In this document: positions 9,065 through 17,445 of the stretch, one piece after another
Position numbering within the stretch: position 1 is the stretch's first letter
Layout of the letters: every line of letters starts with the position of its first letter
Assembly: GCA_963788975.1 (NCBI GenBank)
Contig: CAWBIJ010000004.1
Span: 372,001-436,000, forward strand
DNA: 64,000 bases
From: VRUE01 sp963788975
Lineage (GTDB): Bacteria > Actinomycetota > Thermoleophilia > Solirubrobacterales > 70-9
Reading direction: 5' to 3'
Program-made: the position numbers and the translations under genes
Notes under the pieces: generated by a model
Databases searched by the model: none
The model's input: the letters and a program-made list of their open reading frames with translations, nothing else
What the model was told of the DNA's origin: nothing

Positions 9065-9586
9065 ATGCTCCCCGGCTCTGGCACGTTCTTCTGCCTCGAT
9101 TGCGGGTCACAGCTCTCGCTGCGTGAGAACGACGCGCTGCCCGAGTGCCCGCGCTGCCGTGGCAGCGCCTTTCGCCGCGACTCGATGTTCGAGCCGATGC
9201 AGGAACACGGCCAGCAAACGGCAGAGATGCCCGTGCTCCCCGAGCCCGCGCAACCCGACTGGCTCGAGCAAGCGCGTATCCGCTTGCCGCGGTCCGGCAA
9301 CTACCTGGCAAGGCGCGCTGAGGAGGGAGAGATCCTGGTCTTCCCGATCGACCGTGGCTGGACCCGGATCGGTCGCAGCATCGCCGCCGACGTCCGCCTC
9401 GACGACCCCAGCGTCTCGCGGCGCCACGCCCTGATCGTCTCCGAGCAACCCGATTCCCTGCGCGTTCTCGACGACCGCAGCCTCAACGGGGTCTTCCTCA
9501 ACGGAGAGTTGGTCGAGTGGGCGAGGATCGAGGACGGCGATGAGCTGACGATCGGTCGCTACCGCCTCTTCGCGCTCGAAGCCTGA
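9065..9586 (+). CDS. zinc-ribbon plus FHA-domain protein
   Basis: About 173 residues from the ATG at 9065. The N-terminus holds a zinc ribbon (Cys10, Cys13, Cys28, Cys31). After a linker an FHA domain spans about 88-172, with the conserved phosphothreonine-binding residues: IGRS (102-105), SRRH (118-121) and LNG (140-142). FHA domains read phosphothreonine made by Ser/Thr kinases, so this protein probably transduces PknB-type signalling; a kinase gene lies at 59220-60443, but no link is shown. The start is uncertain: an A/G-rich site at about 9000 is too far upstream, and in-frame TTG 9038 is an alternative. The next gene on the same strand is a coiled-coil protein. Confidence 0.8.
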   Translation: MLPGSGTFFCLDCGSQLSLRENDALPECPRCRGSAFRRDSMFEPMQEHGQQTAEMPVLPEPAQPDWLEQARIRLPRSGNYLARRAEEGEILVFPIDRGWTRIGRSIAADVRLDDPSVSRRHALIVSEQPDSLRVLDDRSLNGVFLNGELVEWARIEDGDELTIGRYRLFALEA

Positions 9587-9627
9587 GCTCCGCGGTTCCG
9601 GCCACCGCTGTTCGTAGCATCCGGAGC

Positions 9628-9981
9628 ATGGATTCCCCTGCTGTCGACCCCGCAGCCGCGGCCGAACAGGCCCGCGTCCGCCTGCACGAGGAAATCGAGC
9701 GCGTGCGCGTCGGCGTCGAGGAGATGCTCGCCGAGCAGGACGGCGACGACGCCGATCTCCGCCGCGAGCTCGATGCAATCCGCGCCGAGACCCGCAAGTA
9801 CGTCAAGAAGCGCGTCCGCAAGAGCGAAAAGCGGATCGACAAGCTGGAGCGCCGAATCGATCAAGTCGAGCAAGATCGCAAACAGGCGGAGTGGCGCATC
9901 CACACCAACACCGAGGCCATGCTGGACGGTCTCCTGCGCGAGATCCGCGCCATCGCCGACCTCCTAACTCGAGCCAGGTAG
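9628..9981 (+). CDS. coiled-coil protein of unknown function
   Basis: A 117-residue, highly charged protein without signal peptide or membrane segment. Residues about 15-100 have continuous heptad-like spacing and alternating Glu/Arg/Lys blocks (LRRELDAIRAETRKY, then KRIDKLERRIDQVEQ), predicting a long coiled coil. I do not recognise a family. It lies 41 bases after the FHA gene on the same strand and may form an operon with it, which would suggest a structural or adaptor partner. It converges with gltB, with six bases between the stops. Confidence 0.6.
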   Translation: MDSPAVDPAAAAEQARVRLHEEIERVRVGVEEMLAEQDGDDADLRRELDAIRAETRKYVKKRVRKSEKRIDKLERRIDQVEQDRKQAEWRIHTNTEAMLDGLLREIRAIADLLTRAR

Positions 9982-9987
9982 CGCCGG

Positions 9988-12900
9988 CTACTCGGTGGAG
10001 ATGCTCGGGTCCGCCTGGACCTTGTGCGGCACGACCATGAGGAAGTTGCTGGCCGCGTCGGCGGCAATGCCCATGATCCGGTCGGCCTCCTTGCCCTGGT
10101 CGGTCGCCCGCAGCTCCTCGGCGTAGTGCCCGAGCAGCTCGTCGACGTCGAGCAGGCCCTCAGCGTCGAGGTCCCTGAGCTCGACCTTGGCACCCTCGCC
10201 GAGGCGCCGTTCGATCGCCTCGCGATCGATGCCGAAAGCGTTGTGGCGGACGTAGACGCGGCCGCCGGTCATCCCGGCGCAGGCCCAGGGCCCGAGGTCG
10301 CCGAGCACCACCGCGCGACCGGAGGTCATGTACTCGAAGGCGAAGCCCTTGGCGTTGGCGCGGTCGACCATGCAGCCGCGGCTGTCATCGATCGGCCCCT
10401 CGGGCTCGCCGCCGAGAACCACGTCGGCGCCGGAGAGGCGGATGCAGAAGCGTGAGTCAGCAGAGCCCTGAACGACGAGACGGCCCCGCTGGGCGCCGTA
10501 CGCGAACGACTTCCCGACCGAGCCGTTGAGCCGCTTGCCCTTGACTCCCTTGCCCTTCAGCACGGAGACCGTGCCGCCGAGCATCGCCTTGCCGACGCCG
10601 TCCTGGGCACCGCCCTCGACCCGGATCGAGACGCCGTAGGCGTTGAAGGCGCCGAAGCCCTGACCGGCGACCGAGCCGCCGTTGAACTCGAGGCTGGCGA
10701 GCACTTCGTCGTTGGACTCAGGGCCGTCGTCAAAGACGCGTGAGCGGGCGATCGCGCCGGACAGCTCGGCACCGAGGACTCGGTCGTTGGCGTCAGTCGG
10801 GCGCGGGAACTCGTTGCGGATCGTGCGGCCGGCGCAGATGTCGCCGGCGAGGCCGGCGATCTGGGCCGAGGCCTGCTTCGCCTCCATCCGGATCGGACGG
10901 GCGACTACGAGCCCGGCCTCGGCGCGTACCTCGGCGATCTCGTCGGCCACCGGCAGGTCGAGCGGCTCGAGGTCGAGGAACTCCTCCAGCGGCGTGATCA
11001 ACGGCGCCAGGTCGATCCGGTCGTGGTGGGAGACCTGCTCCAGCAGGTCGTAGCGGCCGACCAAGTCCTGGGCGCGCTCGTAGCCGAGCGAGGCGACGAC
11101 CTCCTTCACCTCCTCGCCCATCGCGACGAAGAAGCGGGCACAGCTCTCGGCGGCGCTGTCGACCGCCTGCGGCGTGAACTTCTTCAGGCCGTGGTCCTGG
11201 GCCTGCTCGACCGTCTCGATCTGGGTCGCGATGCCGACGTGGCAGGTGTCGAGCTGGCAGCCGCGGCAGATCGTGCAACCGAGGCTGACCATCGCCAGGG
11301 TGCCGAAGCCGACCCGGTTGGCGCCGAGGCAGTGCAGCTTGACGATGTCGTGGCCGGTCCGGTAGCCGCCATCGGCCCAGATCTCGACCCGGTTGCGGAT
11401 CCCGGCCTCCATCAGCGCCCGGTGCACGGCGCGGGTGCCGATGTCGGAAGGTAGGCCGACGTGGCGCAGGGCGTGCTGGCGGGCGGCGCCGGTGCCGCCC
11501 TCGAAGCCGGAGAGGGTGATGATGTCGGCGCCAGCCTTGGCGATCCCGAGGCCGATCGTGCCGATGTTCGGCACCACCGGCACCTTGACCGAGACGCGCA
11601 CGTCGGGGTTGACCGTCTTCAGCTCGTCGATCAGCTCGGCCAGGTCCTCGATCGAGTAGAGGTCGTGGTTGTTGGAGGGCGAGATCAGGTCGGTGCCGGG
11701 TGCCGCGTTACGGGCGGCGGCGACCTTCTCGGAGACCTTCTTGCCGGGCAGGTGGCCGCCCTCGCCGGGCTTGGCGCCCTGGCCGATCTTGATCTCGGCG
11801 AGGTAGGAGGAGTTGAGCATCTCCGCCGAGACGCCGAAGCGGCCCGAGGCGACCTGCTGGCCGCGCCACTTGCGGTAGTGGCCGTACATGTCGCGGATCT
11901 CGCCGCCCTCGCCGTTGACGCAGAGGATGTTGGTCGCCTTCGCCGCCTCGGCGTAGGCGCGGAAGGCGGGCTCGGACTGCGAGCCGAAGCTCATCGAGGA
12001 GATCACGATCGGGTAGTCGTGGTGACCGATCCCGGCGTCTACCGAGGCAGCGTCGACCGGGGCGCGGTCACCCTTGAGCCCCATGATGTGGCGCATCGAG
12101 ATCGGGCTCTGGCGCTCCAGATCACGAACTTTCTCCGAGTACTCCCCGTAGGAGCCGGTCCCGTTGGCGGTCGCGATCGCCGCCTTGTAGACCTTGGGGT
12201 AGAAGCGGAAGGTCTTGGCCGGTTTGCCGTCCTCGTCGCCGCCAAGGATCCGCGCCCGCTCGTTGGTGTCCTCGTCGAGCTCGGCGAAGCCGGTGCCGCT
12301 GGCCTCGGAGGCGGCGAAGGCCTCGGTCTGGAAGATCTCGGCCAGCTCCGGCTTCACCCCGATCGAGGAGAACTGGCGCGCGTAGCCGCGCACCTCGTGG
12401 ATGCCGATCGTCGAGATCACTTTCTCGATCCCCTTGTTGAGGGCATCGCAGAGGTTGGAGACGTCTGACTCGTAGTCCTCGACGCAGATCACCTCGACCA
12501 TCGTGTACGGGCAGACCCCGTCGGCACCGAGGCCGAGCGCCAGCATCGTGTCGTGGACGTTGCGGATCGCGGCCGAGCGCAGAACGACGCCGCAGCGGCG
12601 GCGCAGGTTCTCCTCGCCGGCCTGGACCCGGTACTGCTTCAGCGCCTGGTCGACCGCGGAGACGGCGAGATGGGGGTCGAGGTAGCGGCGGTCGCCCTCG
12701 TGGACGGTGCGGTCGGTGAGCACGAGCAGCTCGGCGCCCTCGCGCACCTTCTTGACCGCTTCCTGCTTGATCCGCTCGATCGCCCCCTGCGTCGTCTCCG
12801 ACTCGAGCAGCGAGACGTCGACCGCGTCGCTGCGCCCCCGGAACTCCTCCCAGAGGTCCTCGAGCAGGTAGGTGCGGTGCTTGCGGGCGATCGCCCGGTA

Positions 12901-14661
12901 GGTCTTGTCGGAGAGCGGTGCCATCCCGTGGTGGCCGCCGAGGATCACCGGGAACTCGGTCTCGATCGTGCCGGTGTCCTCGCCGGCGGCATGGATCGAG
13001 GGGCGGCGGCCGAAGACCGCGCGGGTCGAGAAGTGCTCCATCTCCCGTTCGCGGTCGATCGCCGGGTTGGTGACGACGGCGACCGTCTCCTTGAAGTAGT
13101 CGGCGAGGTTCTGGCGCTCCGGAGAGAGCGCCGCTAGCGGCCCGTCGTAGCCGAGCGAGCCGACCGGCTCGGACCCGTTCGAGGCCATCTGCTGGACCAG
13201 TTTGACGTCGTCGCGCTGCCAGCCGAAGCCGGCGAGGACGCGGTCGGCGACCTTGACCGGCTCCTCCGGGCCGGCGTCGGAGTAGCCCGGCACCTCACCG
13301 CCCTCGAGCGGCCCACCGGTGTCGAGGGCACGATCGTAGGGACCGGCCTCCTCGGCGCCGTTTCGGGCCAGCCAGCGGTCGCGGACGATGCGCAGCATCT
13401 CGTCGTGGGCGCGCAGGGTCGAGCGCTTGGCGCCGCGGTCGATCGTCACCAGCGCCTTCTCGCCAGGAGCGAGCGGCTTCGGCTCGGAGACCATGGCCGA
13501 GACGGAGACAACCCCCGGCTCGGAGCTGAAGACGTGGTCCTCGGCGGTCTCCACCTGCCAAAGGGGCCGCAGGCCGAGAGCGTCAGCGGAGAACACGCAC
13601 TCGTCGCCGTGACGGGCGATCAGCGCCACCGGGCCCTGGGCGTAGGGCCCCATCGCCTGGTGCAGGTACATGTAGAAACGGTGCAGCTCGGCGGGCAGCC
13701 GACGGATCTCTTCGGCGATCGGCGGCACGACCATCTCCATCGCCTCGGCGAGGCTGAGGCCGTCGCGGCTGACCATCGTGTCGACGGTGCGGTTGAGGTC
13801 CTGCGAGTCGGAGCAGCCGGGCTGGATCGGGACGCCGAGCATCAGCGCCTCCTGGCGCAGCTGCGCGATCGTGTTGATCTCGCCGTTGTGGCCCAGCACC
13901 GAGAAGGGCTGGACGCGCTTGAAGGAAGGCCAGGTGTTGGTCGAGTAGCGGTTGTGACCAAAGCTGCCGATCGTCTCGAAGCGCTCGTCGAGCAGGTCGG
14001 GGTAGTACTCGCCGAGGATCTTCGGCGCGCCCATCACCTTGTAGACGCAGGTCGTCGCCGAGAAAGAGGGGACGTGGACGCTGAGCTTCTGCTCGAGCTC
14101 GATCAGCAGGTCGAAGAGGACGCGCTCGCGGCGCGAGGCGTCGGCGACGAGGCCGGCCAGCTGCCAGAAGTGGGGCTCCTCCTCGCGCGCGGTCGGGCCG
14201 AGCGCGGTCGAGTCGACGGCGCCCACCCGCTCGGCGAGGATGCGGAAGCCGCCCTGCCCGAGCAGCTCGCGGGCATCGTGCTGAACGCGCTCTAGGTCCT
14301 GGGCGCGCTCGACGAAGACATGGGCGACGGCGAAGGCGTCGTCGAGGGTCAGCGACGGGTCGTGGCCGCCGGCACGGACCTCCTCGGCCCAGATCTTGCG
14401 GGGGATGTCGAGTAGCAGCCCACAGCCGTCCCCCTCGCCGTCGACGTTGCCGGCGCGGTGGAGCATCTTCTGCAGGGCCGGGATCGCCTGCTCGATCGGG
14501 GCGTGGCTCGGGGTCGCGTCCTTGCGCACCGAGGCGTAGATCGCGCAAGCGTCCTTGTCCTCGACGCTGGGCGGCGACACCAGCGGCCGGTAGGGCCGCT
14601 CGGGCGAGTAGCGGACGGGCGCGCCCTCGCCGTGAAGCTCACGGGACTGGGGATTCGACAT
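9988..14661 (-). CDS. gltB: glutamate synthase, large subunit (divergent actinobacterial type)
   Basis: A 1557-residue protein with the GltB domain order: class II glutamine amidotransferase (from Cys39, in DKDACAIYAS), central domain, FMN-binding synthase domain, and C-terminal GXGXG beta-helix (for example GGSVAGQGFGAFNAYG). The [3Fe-4S] cysteines are in CTICRGCQLDTCHVG, around residues 1128-1140. It would transfer glutamine amide nitrogen to 2-oxoglutarate. The amidotransferase start is atypical: canonical enzymes have CGVGF and HRG motifs, while this has CAIYA and HRAGN, preceded by about 38 residues that would be a propeptide. No gltD lies in this window, so the NADPH-oxidising partner must be elsewhere. 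The start is supported by GGGAGG nine bases upstream. Confidence 0.92.
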   Translation of the reverse strand: MSNPQSRELHGEGAPVRYSPERPYRPLVSPPSVEDKDACAIYASVRKDATPSHAPIEQAIPALQKMLHRAGNVDGEGDGCGLLLDIPRKIWAEEVRAGGHDPSLTLDDAFAVAHVFVERAQDLERVQHDARELLGQGGFRILAERVGAVDSTALGPTAREEEPHFWQLAGLVADASRRERVLFDLLIELEQKLSVHVPSFSATTCVYKVMGAPKILGEYYPDLLDERFETIGSFGHNRYSTNTWPSFKRVQPFSVLGHNGEINTIAQLRQEALMLGVPIQPGCSDSQDLNRTVDTMVSRDGLSLAEAMEMVVPPIAEEIRRLPAELHRFYMYLHQAMGPYAQGPVALIARHGDECVFSADALGLRPLWQVETAEDHVFSSEPGVVSVSAMVSEPKPLAPGEKALVTIDRGAKRSTLRAHDEMLRIVRDRWLARNGAEEAGPYDRALDTGGPLEGGEVPGYSDAGPEEPVKVADRVLAGFGWQRDDVKLVQQMASNGSEPVGSLGYDGPLAALSPERQNLADYFKETVAVVTNPAIDREREMEHFSTRAVFGRRPSIHAAGEDTGTIETEFPVILGGHHGMAPLSDKTYRAIARKHRTYLLEDLWEEFRGRSDAVDVSLLESETTQGAIERIKQEAVKKVREGAELLVLTDRTVHEGDRRYLDPHLAVSAVDQALKQYRVQAGEENLRRRCGVVLRSAAIRNVHDTMLALGLGADGVCPYTMVEVICVEDYESDVSNLCDALNKGIEKVISTIGIHEVRGYARQFSSIGVKPELAEIFQTEAFAASEASGTGFAELDEDTNERARILGGDEDGKPAKTFRFYPKVYKAAIATANGTGSYGEYSEKVRDLERQSPISMRHIMGLKGDRAPVDAASVDAGIGHHDYPIVISSMSFGSQSEPAFRAYAEAAKATNILCVNGEGGEIRDMYGHYRKWRGQQVASGRFGVSAEMLNSSYLAEIKIGQGAKPGEGGHLPGKKVSEKVAAARNAAPGTDLISPSNNHDLYSIEDLAELIDELKTVNPDVRVSVKVPVVPNIGTIGLGIAKAGADIITLSGFEGGTGAARQHALRHVGLPSDIGTRAVHRALMEAGIRNRVEIWADGGYRTGHDIVKLHCLGANRVGFGTLAMVSLGCTICRGCQLDTCHVGIATQIETVEQAQDHGLKKFTPQAVDSAAESCARFFVAMGEEVKEVVASLGYERAQDLVGRYDLLEQVSHHDRIDLAPLITPLEEFLDLEPLDLPVADEIAEVRAEAGLVVARPIRMEAKQASAQIAGLAGDICAGRTIRNEFPRPTDANDRVLGAELSGAIARSRVFDDGPESNDEVLASLEFNGGSVAGQGFGAFNAYGVSIRVEGGAQDGVGKAMLGGTVSVLKGKGVKGKRLNGSVGKSFAYGAQRGRLVVQGSADSRFCIRLSGADVVLGGEPEGPIDDSRGCMVDRANAKGFAFEYMTSGRAVVLGDLGPWACAGMTGGRVYVRHNAFGIDREAIERRLGEGAKVELRDLDAEGLLDVDELLGHYAEELRATDQGKEADRIMGIAADAASNFLMVVPHKVQADPSISTE

Positions 14662-14722
14662 CTGACCTCCCGGTAACCGCGCCTTCTCCGAGCGGGCGCG
14701 CGACGGGTTGACAAGTCGACGG

Positions 14723-14728
14723 ATTATA
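14723..14728 (-). promoter_or_regulatory. candidate -10 element for gltB
   Basis: Read on the minus strand this is TATAAT, a perfect -10 hexamer, about 62 bases upstream of the gltB start codon. No good -35 hexamer is seen 16-18 bases further upstream, where the sequence is GC-rich, so either the promoter is activator-dependent or the match is fortuitous. No RNA leader structure or riboswitch was recognised in the 129-base gap. Confidence 0.35.
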
Positions 14729-14790
14729 GGGCGGCCGGGCGCTCCGGCCTAGGGAATCTCGCTATTCCCGCAAATAGGGGAAAACGCGGC

Positions 14791-15165
14791 TCAACCCCAG
14801 GACATCGGCTCGTAGCCGCCGCTCGGATCGACACCGATCAGCAGCGCGGTCACGGCGGCGTCTGAGCGGTTGAGGATCGTGCGGCTCGGCGCAGGCTCGA
14901 TCGAGGCGAAGGTGCCGGCGGGAGCAGCGTGCTCCTCGCCGCCGATCCGCAGGACCGCCTCGCCCTCGAGGATCACGTACAGCTCGTGCTGCCCGCTCCC
15001 GGCCTCGTCGTGCTCGGGGATCTGCCCGCCGGGTGCGATCTCGACCAGGTTGAAGCCAAAGGCCGACTCACCGAGCGCCTTGCGAGCCAGGCGCCAGGTC
15101 GACTCCCCCGACCCCTCCATGACCTCGAACTCGTCGCGATGCTTGATCGTGTAACTGTCGGCCAT
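14791..15165 (-). CDS. cupin-domain protein
   Basis: A 124-residue single-domain cupin. Metal-binding motif 1 is recognisable in GGQIPEHDEAGSGQHELYVI, followed by EGEAVLRIGGEEHAAPAGTF; the second motif is degenerate (PAPSRTILNRSD), so metal binding is uncertain. The start at MADSYTIKHRDE (15165) is preferred because the upstream extension overlaps the neighbouring DUF2283 gene and is of low quality. Small cupins of this sort are usually sugar isomerases, dioxygenase-like enzymes or ligand sensors; no specific role can be assigned. It is upstream of gltB on the same strand, but the gap holds a likely gltB promoter. Confidence 0.7.
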   Translation of the reverse strand: MADSYTIKHRDEFEVMEGSGESTWRLARKALGESAFGFNLVEIAPGGQIPEHDEAGSGQHELYVILEGEAVLRIGGEEHAAPAGTFASIEPAPSRTILNRSDAAVTALLIGVDPSGGYEPMSWG

Positions 15166-15178
15166 CTCAGTCGCGATG

Positions 15179-15469
15179 TCAGGCGGCGATCGGAGCTCCA
15201 ACCTCGAGCTCGACCAAGCGATCTGGAGCCGCAAGCGCCGCCTGTGCGGCGGCAACCAAGGCATCTCCGTCCAAGCCATAGCGCTCAGCGGCGACCTTGA
15301 GCAGATCGAGGTACTTAGCTGGATAGAGCAAGCCGATGTTGACGACGTGGCCGCCTACAATTCCGACGACGCAGTAGTCGTCGTCGACCTCCTCCTGATC
15401 GTCGACGCGTTCCACGCGCCGTAGTTCAATCAGGAGGGCATCCGCCTCGCTGTCGTAGTCCGCTCGCAT
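15179..15469 (-). CDS. DUF2283 protein, candidate antitoxin
   Basis: A 96-residue protein that begins MRADYDSEADALLIEL, the hallmark of DUF2283, followed by VVNIGLLYPAKYLDLLKVAAE. DUF2283 genes are often found next to DUF4258 genes, as here: the start codon overlaps the stop of the upstream gene by one base, so the pair is translationally coupled. By analogy it would be the antitoxin half of a type II-like pair. The C-terminal extension of about 35 alanine-rich residues is longer than in the minimal family. Toxin-antitoxin activity is inferred only from family and pairing. Confidence 0.75.
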   Translation of the reverse strand: MRADYDSEADALLIELRRVERVDDQEEVDDDYCVVGIVGGHVVNIGLLYPAKYLDLLKVAAERYGLDGDALVAAAQAALAAPDRLVELEVGAPIAA

Positions 15470-15681
15470 CAGCGTCTCCTCTGGTGGATTGTGACGATCA
15501 AGTCTGGCTCGTCAAGCGCAACGACCACGCGCACGCGTATTCCCCGAACTTCGCCCGTATAGCGCGGCTTCCCCTGCTCGTCGCGGTCGATGCGAGTGGG
15601 ATTGGCGATCACCATCTCCGCGTCGAATACATCTATTCCGAGATCGCGGGCTTTGTTCCTGGCATGGCGCGAGAAGCGCAT
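15469..15681 (-). CDS. DUF4258 protein, candidate RelE-like toxin
   Basis: A 70-residue protein beginning MRFSRHARNKARDLGID, with AEMVIANPTRIDRDEQGKP in the middle and a beta-rich IRVRVVVALDEPDLIVTIH tail. This is the DUF4258 pattern, related in fold to RelE/BrnT ribonucleases. It precedes and overlaps the DUF2283 gene, giving toxin-first order. The basic N-terminus fits RNA binding. Promoter and operator for autoregulation would lie in 15682-15732, which it shares with the divergent SnoaL-like gene; no clear palindrome was found there. Confidence 0.72.
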   Translation of the reverse strand: MRFSRHARNKARDLGIDVFDAEMVIANPTRIDRDEQGKPRYTGEVRGIRVRVVVALDEPDLIVTIHQRRR

Positions 15682-15732
15682 GCCTACTCAAGCGTCTGGC
15701 GACCAAGCCTCTCCCCCTAGACTCCCCAATCA

Positions 15733-16173
15733 ATGAAGGCGAGCACTAACGACTCCGGGGCTGCGTTGCGAGAGGCAATCGGGCGCTACAACGACGCCTG
15801 GAACGCCCACGACCTCGGCGCGATCATGGCGATGCACGCGCCGGACATGGTCTTCGACAACCACACCGCCGGCGAGTCGGCGAGCGGCGAGGACGTGCGC
15901 AGCCACATCGGCGCGATCTTCGAGACCTGGCCCGACATCGAGTTCTCGACCCGCCGCCTCTACGTACGCGAGGACTTGGTCGTGCAGGAATGGACGGCGA
16001 GCGCGACCCACGCGAAGACGATGCGCCGCGGCGACCTCGTCGCCGAGCCCACCGGTCGCCGGGTCGTGTGGGACGGCCTCGACGTGATCCCCTTCGAGGA
16101 CGGCCTGGTCAAGCGCAAGGACGTCTACTCAGACAGCGTCTCGATCCTGCGCCAGGTCCGCCTGCTCGACTAA
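15733..16173 (+). CDS. SnoaL-like / nuclear transport factor 2-fold protein
   Basis: A 146-residue protein with the NTF2-like alpha+beta cone: LREAIGRYNDAWNAHDLGAI at the N-terminus, MHAPDMVFDNHTAGE, then GEDVRSHIGAIFETWPDI and RRLYVREDLVVQEWTA. The SnoaL group includes polyketide cyclases, limonene epoxide hydrolase-like enzymes and uncharacterised detoxification proteins. The acidic residues in the pocket region are consistent with an acid-base enzyme, but no substrate can be named. It is transcribed alone, ending three bases before a convergent membrane-protein gene. Confidence 0.78.
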   Translation: MKASTNDSGAALREAIGRYNDAWNAHDLGAIMAMHAPDMVFDNHTAGESASGEDVRSHIGAIFETWPDIEFSTRRLYVREDLVVQEWTASATHAKTMRRGDLVAEPTGRRVVWDGLDVIPFEDGLVKRKDVYSDSVSILRQVRLLD

Positions 16174-16176
16174 TCG

Positions 16177-16554
16177 TCAGCCGGGGCCGACGATCGCGGC
16201 GGCTACGAGGCCGCCGCTGACACCGATGAAGGAGACGACGGCGAGGGCGCGATACCAAGCGCGTTTGTCGACGTCGGGGTCGAAGGCAAGGGGGACAAAG
16301 AGGAAGGGGTTGACCAGGGTGCCGAAGACGAGCGCGGCGGCGATCACCGTGGGCAGGTCGGGGACGGCGAAGCCGACGCCGATCAGGATCAGGCCCATCA
16401 TCACGTAGTCGAGGTGGACCTGGCGAACGCGCTGCGGAGCGACGACGCCGATCCGGCGCAGCCAGTCCGGCCTCTCGTCGCGGATCACCATTGCCCAGCC
16501 GAGCAGGCCGCCGATCGCCAGCTCGATCAGGCCCATACGGATCACCCAGTCCAC
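16177..16554 (-). CDS. four-helix membrane protein of unknown function
   Basis: A 125-residue protein with four predicted membrane segments (about 6-23, 47-65, 67-86 and 104-122) and a charged loop containing PDWLRRIGVVAP and VRQVHLDYVMMG. The GTG start follows a GGGAGGAC site and lies nine bases after the thrB stop, so it is probably the last gene of the lysA-hom-thrC-thrB transcript. The conserved-looking HLDYVMMG segment in the second helix resembles small membrane proteins of the hydroxylaminobenzene-mutase type, but I cannot confirm this. An amino-acid export role is tempting from the context only. Confidence 0.6.
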   Translation of the reverse strand: MDWVIRMGLIELAIGGLLGWAMVIRDERPDWLRRIGVVAPQRVRQVHLDYVMMGLILIGVGFAVPDLPTVIAAALVFGTLVNPFLFVPLAFDPDVDKRAWYRALAVVSFIGVSGGLVAAAIVGPG

Positions 16555-16563
16555 CCGTCCTCC

Positions 16564-17445
16564 CTACAGCTCGGGGACGTCGGCGCCGTGGGGAGTGAAG
16601 GGAAGGCGGCGGACCTCGGCCCAGCCCTCGCAGCGGGACTCCATCTCCTCGGCAACCTTGCCGGCGTCCTGCCAAGTAGTCCAGACGAGGACGGTGGGGC
16701 CGGCACCGGAGATCGTCGCGCCGAGGGCGCCCAGCTCGGCGGCGGCGTCGACCAGCTCCATCGAACGGGGGTAGAGGTCGCGGCGGCGAGGCTGGTGGAT
16801 GCGGTCGGCGAGGCCGGCGGCGATGAGGTCGAGGTCCGCCGTCTGCAGGCCGAGGACGAGCCGCGAGGCAGCGGCGACGTTGGCGACCGCGTCCGCCAGC
16901 GGCACCTCAGCCGGGATCGCGGCGCGGGCGCGCTCGGTCGATACCTCCTCGGCCGGGATCGCGGCGATCCCCTCTAGGCCCCCGGGCAGATCGAAGCGAG
17001 CCGCCCGGGGCGTGCCGTCCGCTCCCACCCCGCAGACCACGACGCCGCCGTAGATCGCAGCGGCGACGTTGTCGGGGTGGCCCTCGAGCTCGGTCGCGCG
17101 GGCCAGCATCTCCTCTTTGGAGAGCGCCAGCTCGAAGAGGTGGTCGGCGGCGTAGAGGCCAGCGACGATCGCCGCCGCACTCGAGCCGAGGCCGCGGGCG
17201 AGCGGGATCTCACTGCGCAGCCGAAAGGCGATCCCGTCCGCGGAGTGCAGGCTCTCGAACGCCCGCACAATCAGGTTGTCGCGCTCGGTCGAGACATCGA
17301 GCCCGCCCGACTCGAGGGAGAACTCCCCCACCTCCTCGACCTCCAGCTCCAGGTGCATCGCCACCGCCGCCGCCATCACGTCGTAGCCCGGCCCGAGGTT
17401 GGCCGAGGAGGCCGGGACGCGGACCAGCCGGCGCCGTGCGGTCAC
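16564..17445 (-). CDS. thrB: homoserine kinase
   Basis: A 293-residue GHMP kinase starting at GTG 17445 (VTARRRLVRVPAS), which overlaps the thrC stop as GTGA. The GHMP ATP-binding loop PLARGLGSSAAA is at residues 81-92; PASSANLGPGYDVM at the N-terminus and ATISGAGPTVLVWT near the C-terminus are the other two family motifs. It phosphorylates homoserine to O-phosphohomoserine, the substrate of threonine synthase. The overlap with thrC shows translational coupling in a hom-thrC-thrB operon. Confidence 0.95.
   Translation of the reverse strand: MTARRRLVRVPASSANLGPGYDVMAAAVAMHLELEVEEVGEFSLESGGLDVSTERDNLIVRAFESLHSADGIAFRLRSEIPLARGLGSSAAAIVAGLYAADHLFELALSKEEMLARATELEGHPDNVAAAIYGGVVVCGVGADGTPRAARFDLPGGLEGIAAIPAEEVSTERARAAIPAEVPLADAVANVAAASRLVLGLQTADLDLIAAGLADRIHQPRRRDLYPRSMELVDAAAELGALGATISGAGPTVLVWTTWQDAGKVAEEMESRCEGWAEVRRLPFTPHGADVPEL

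Noticed and set aside
14700..14730. TTGACA on the plus strand in the gltB upstream gap as a promoter.
   Set aside because: The spacing to the AT-rich hexamer is only 9 bases and no plus-strand gene follows.
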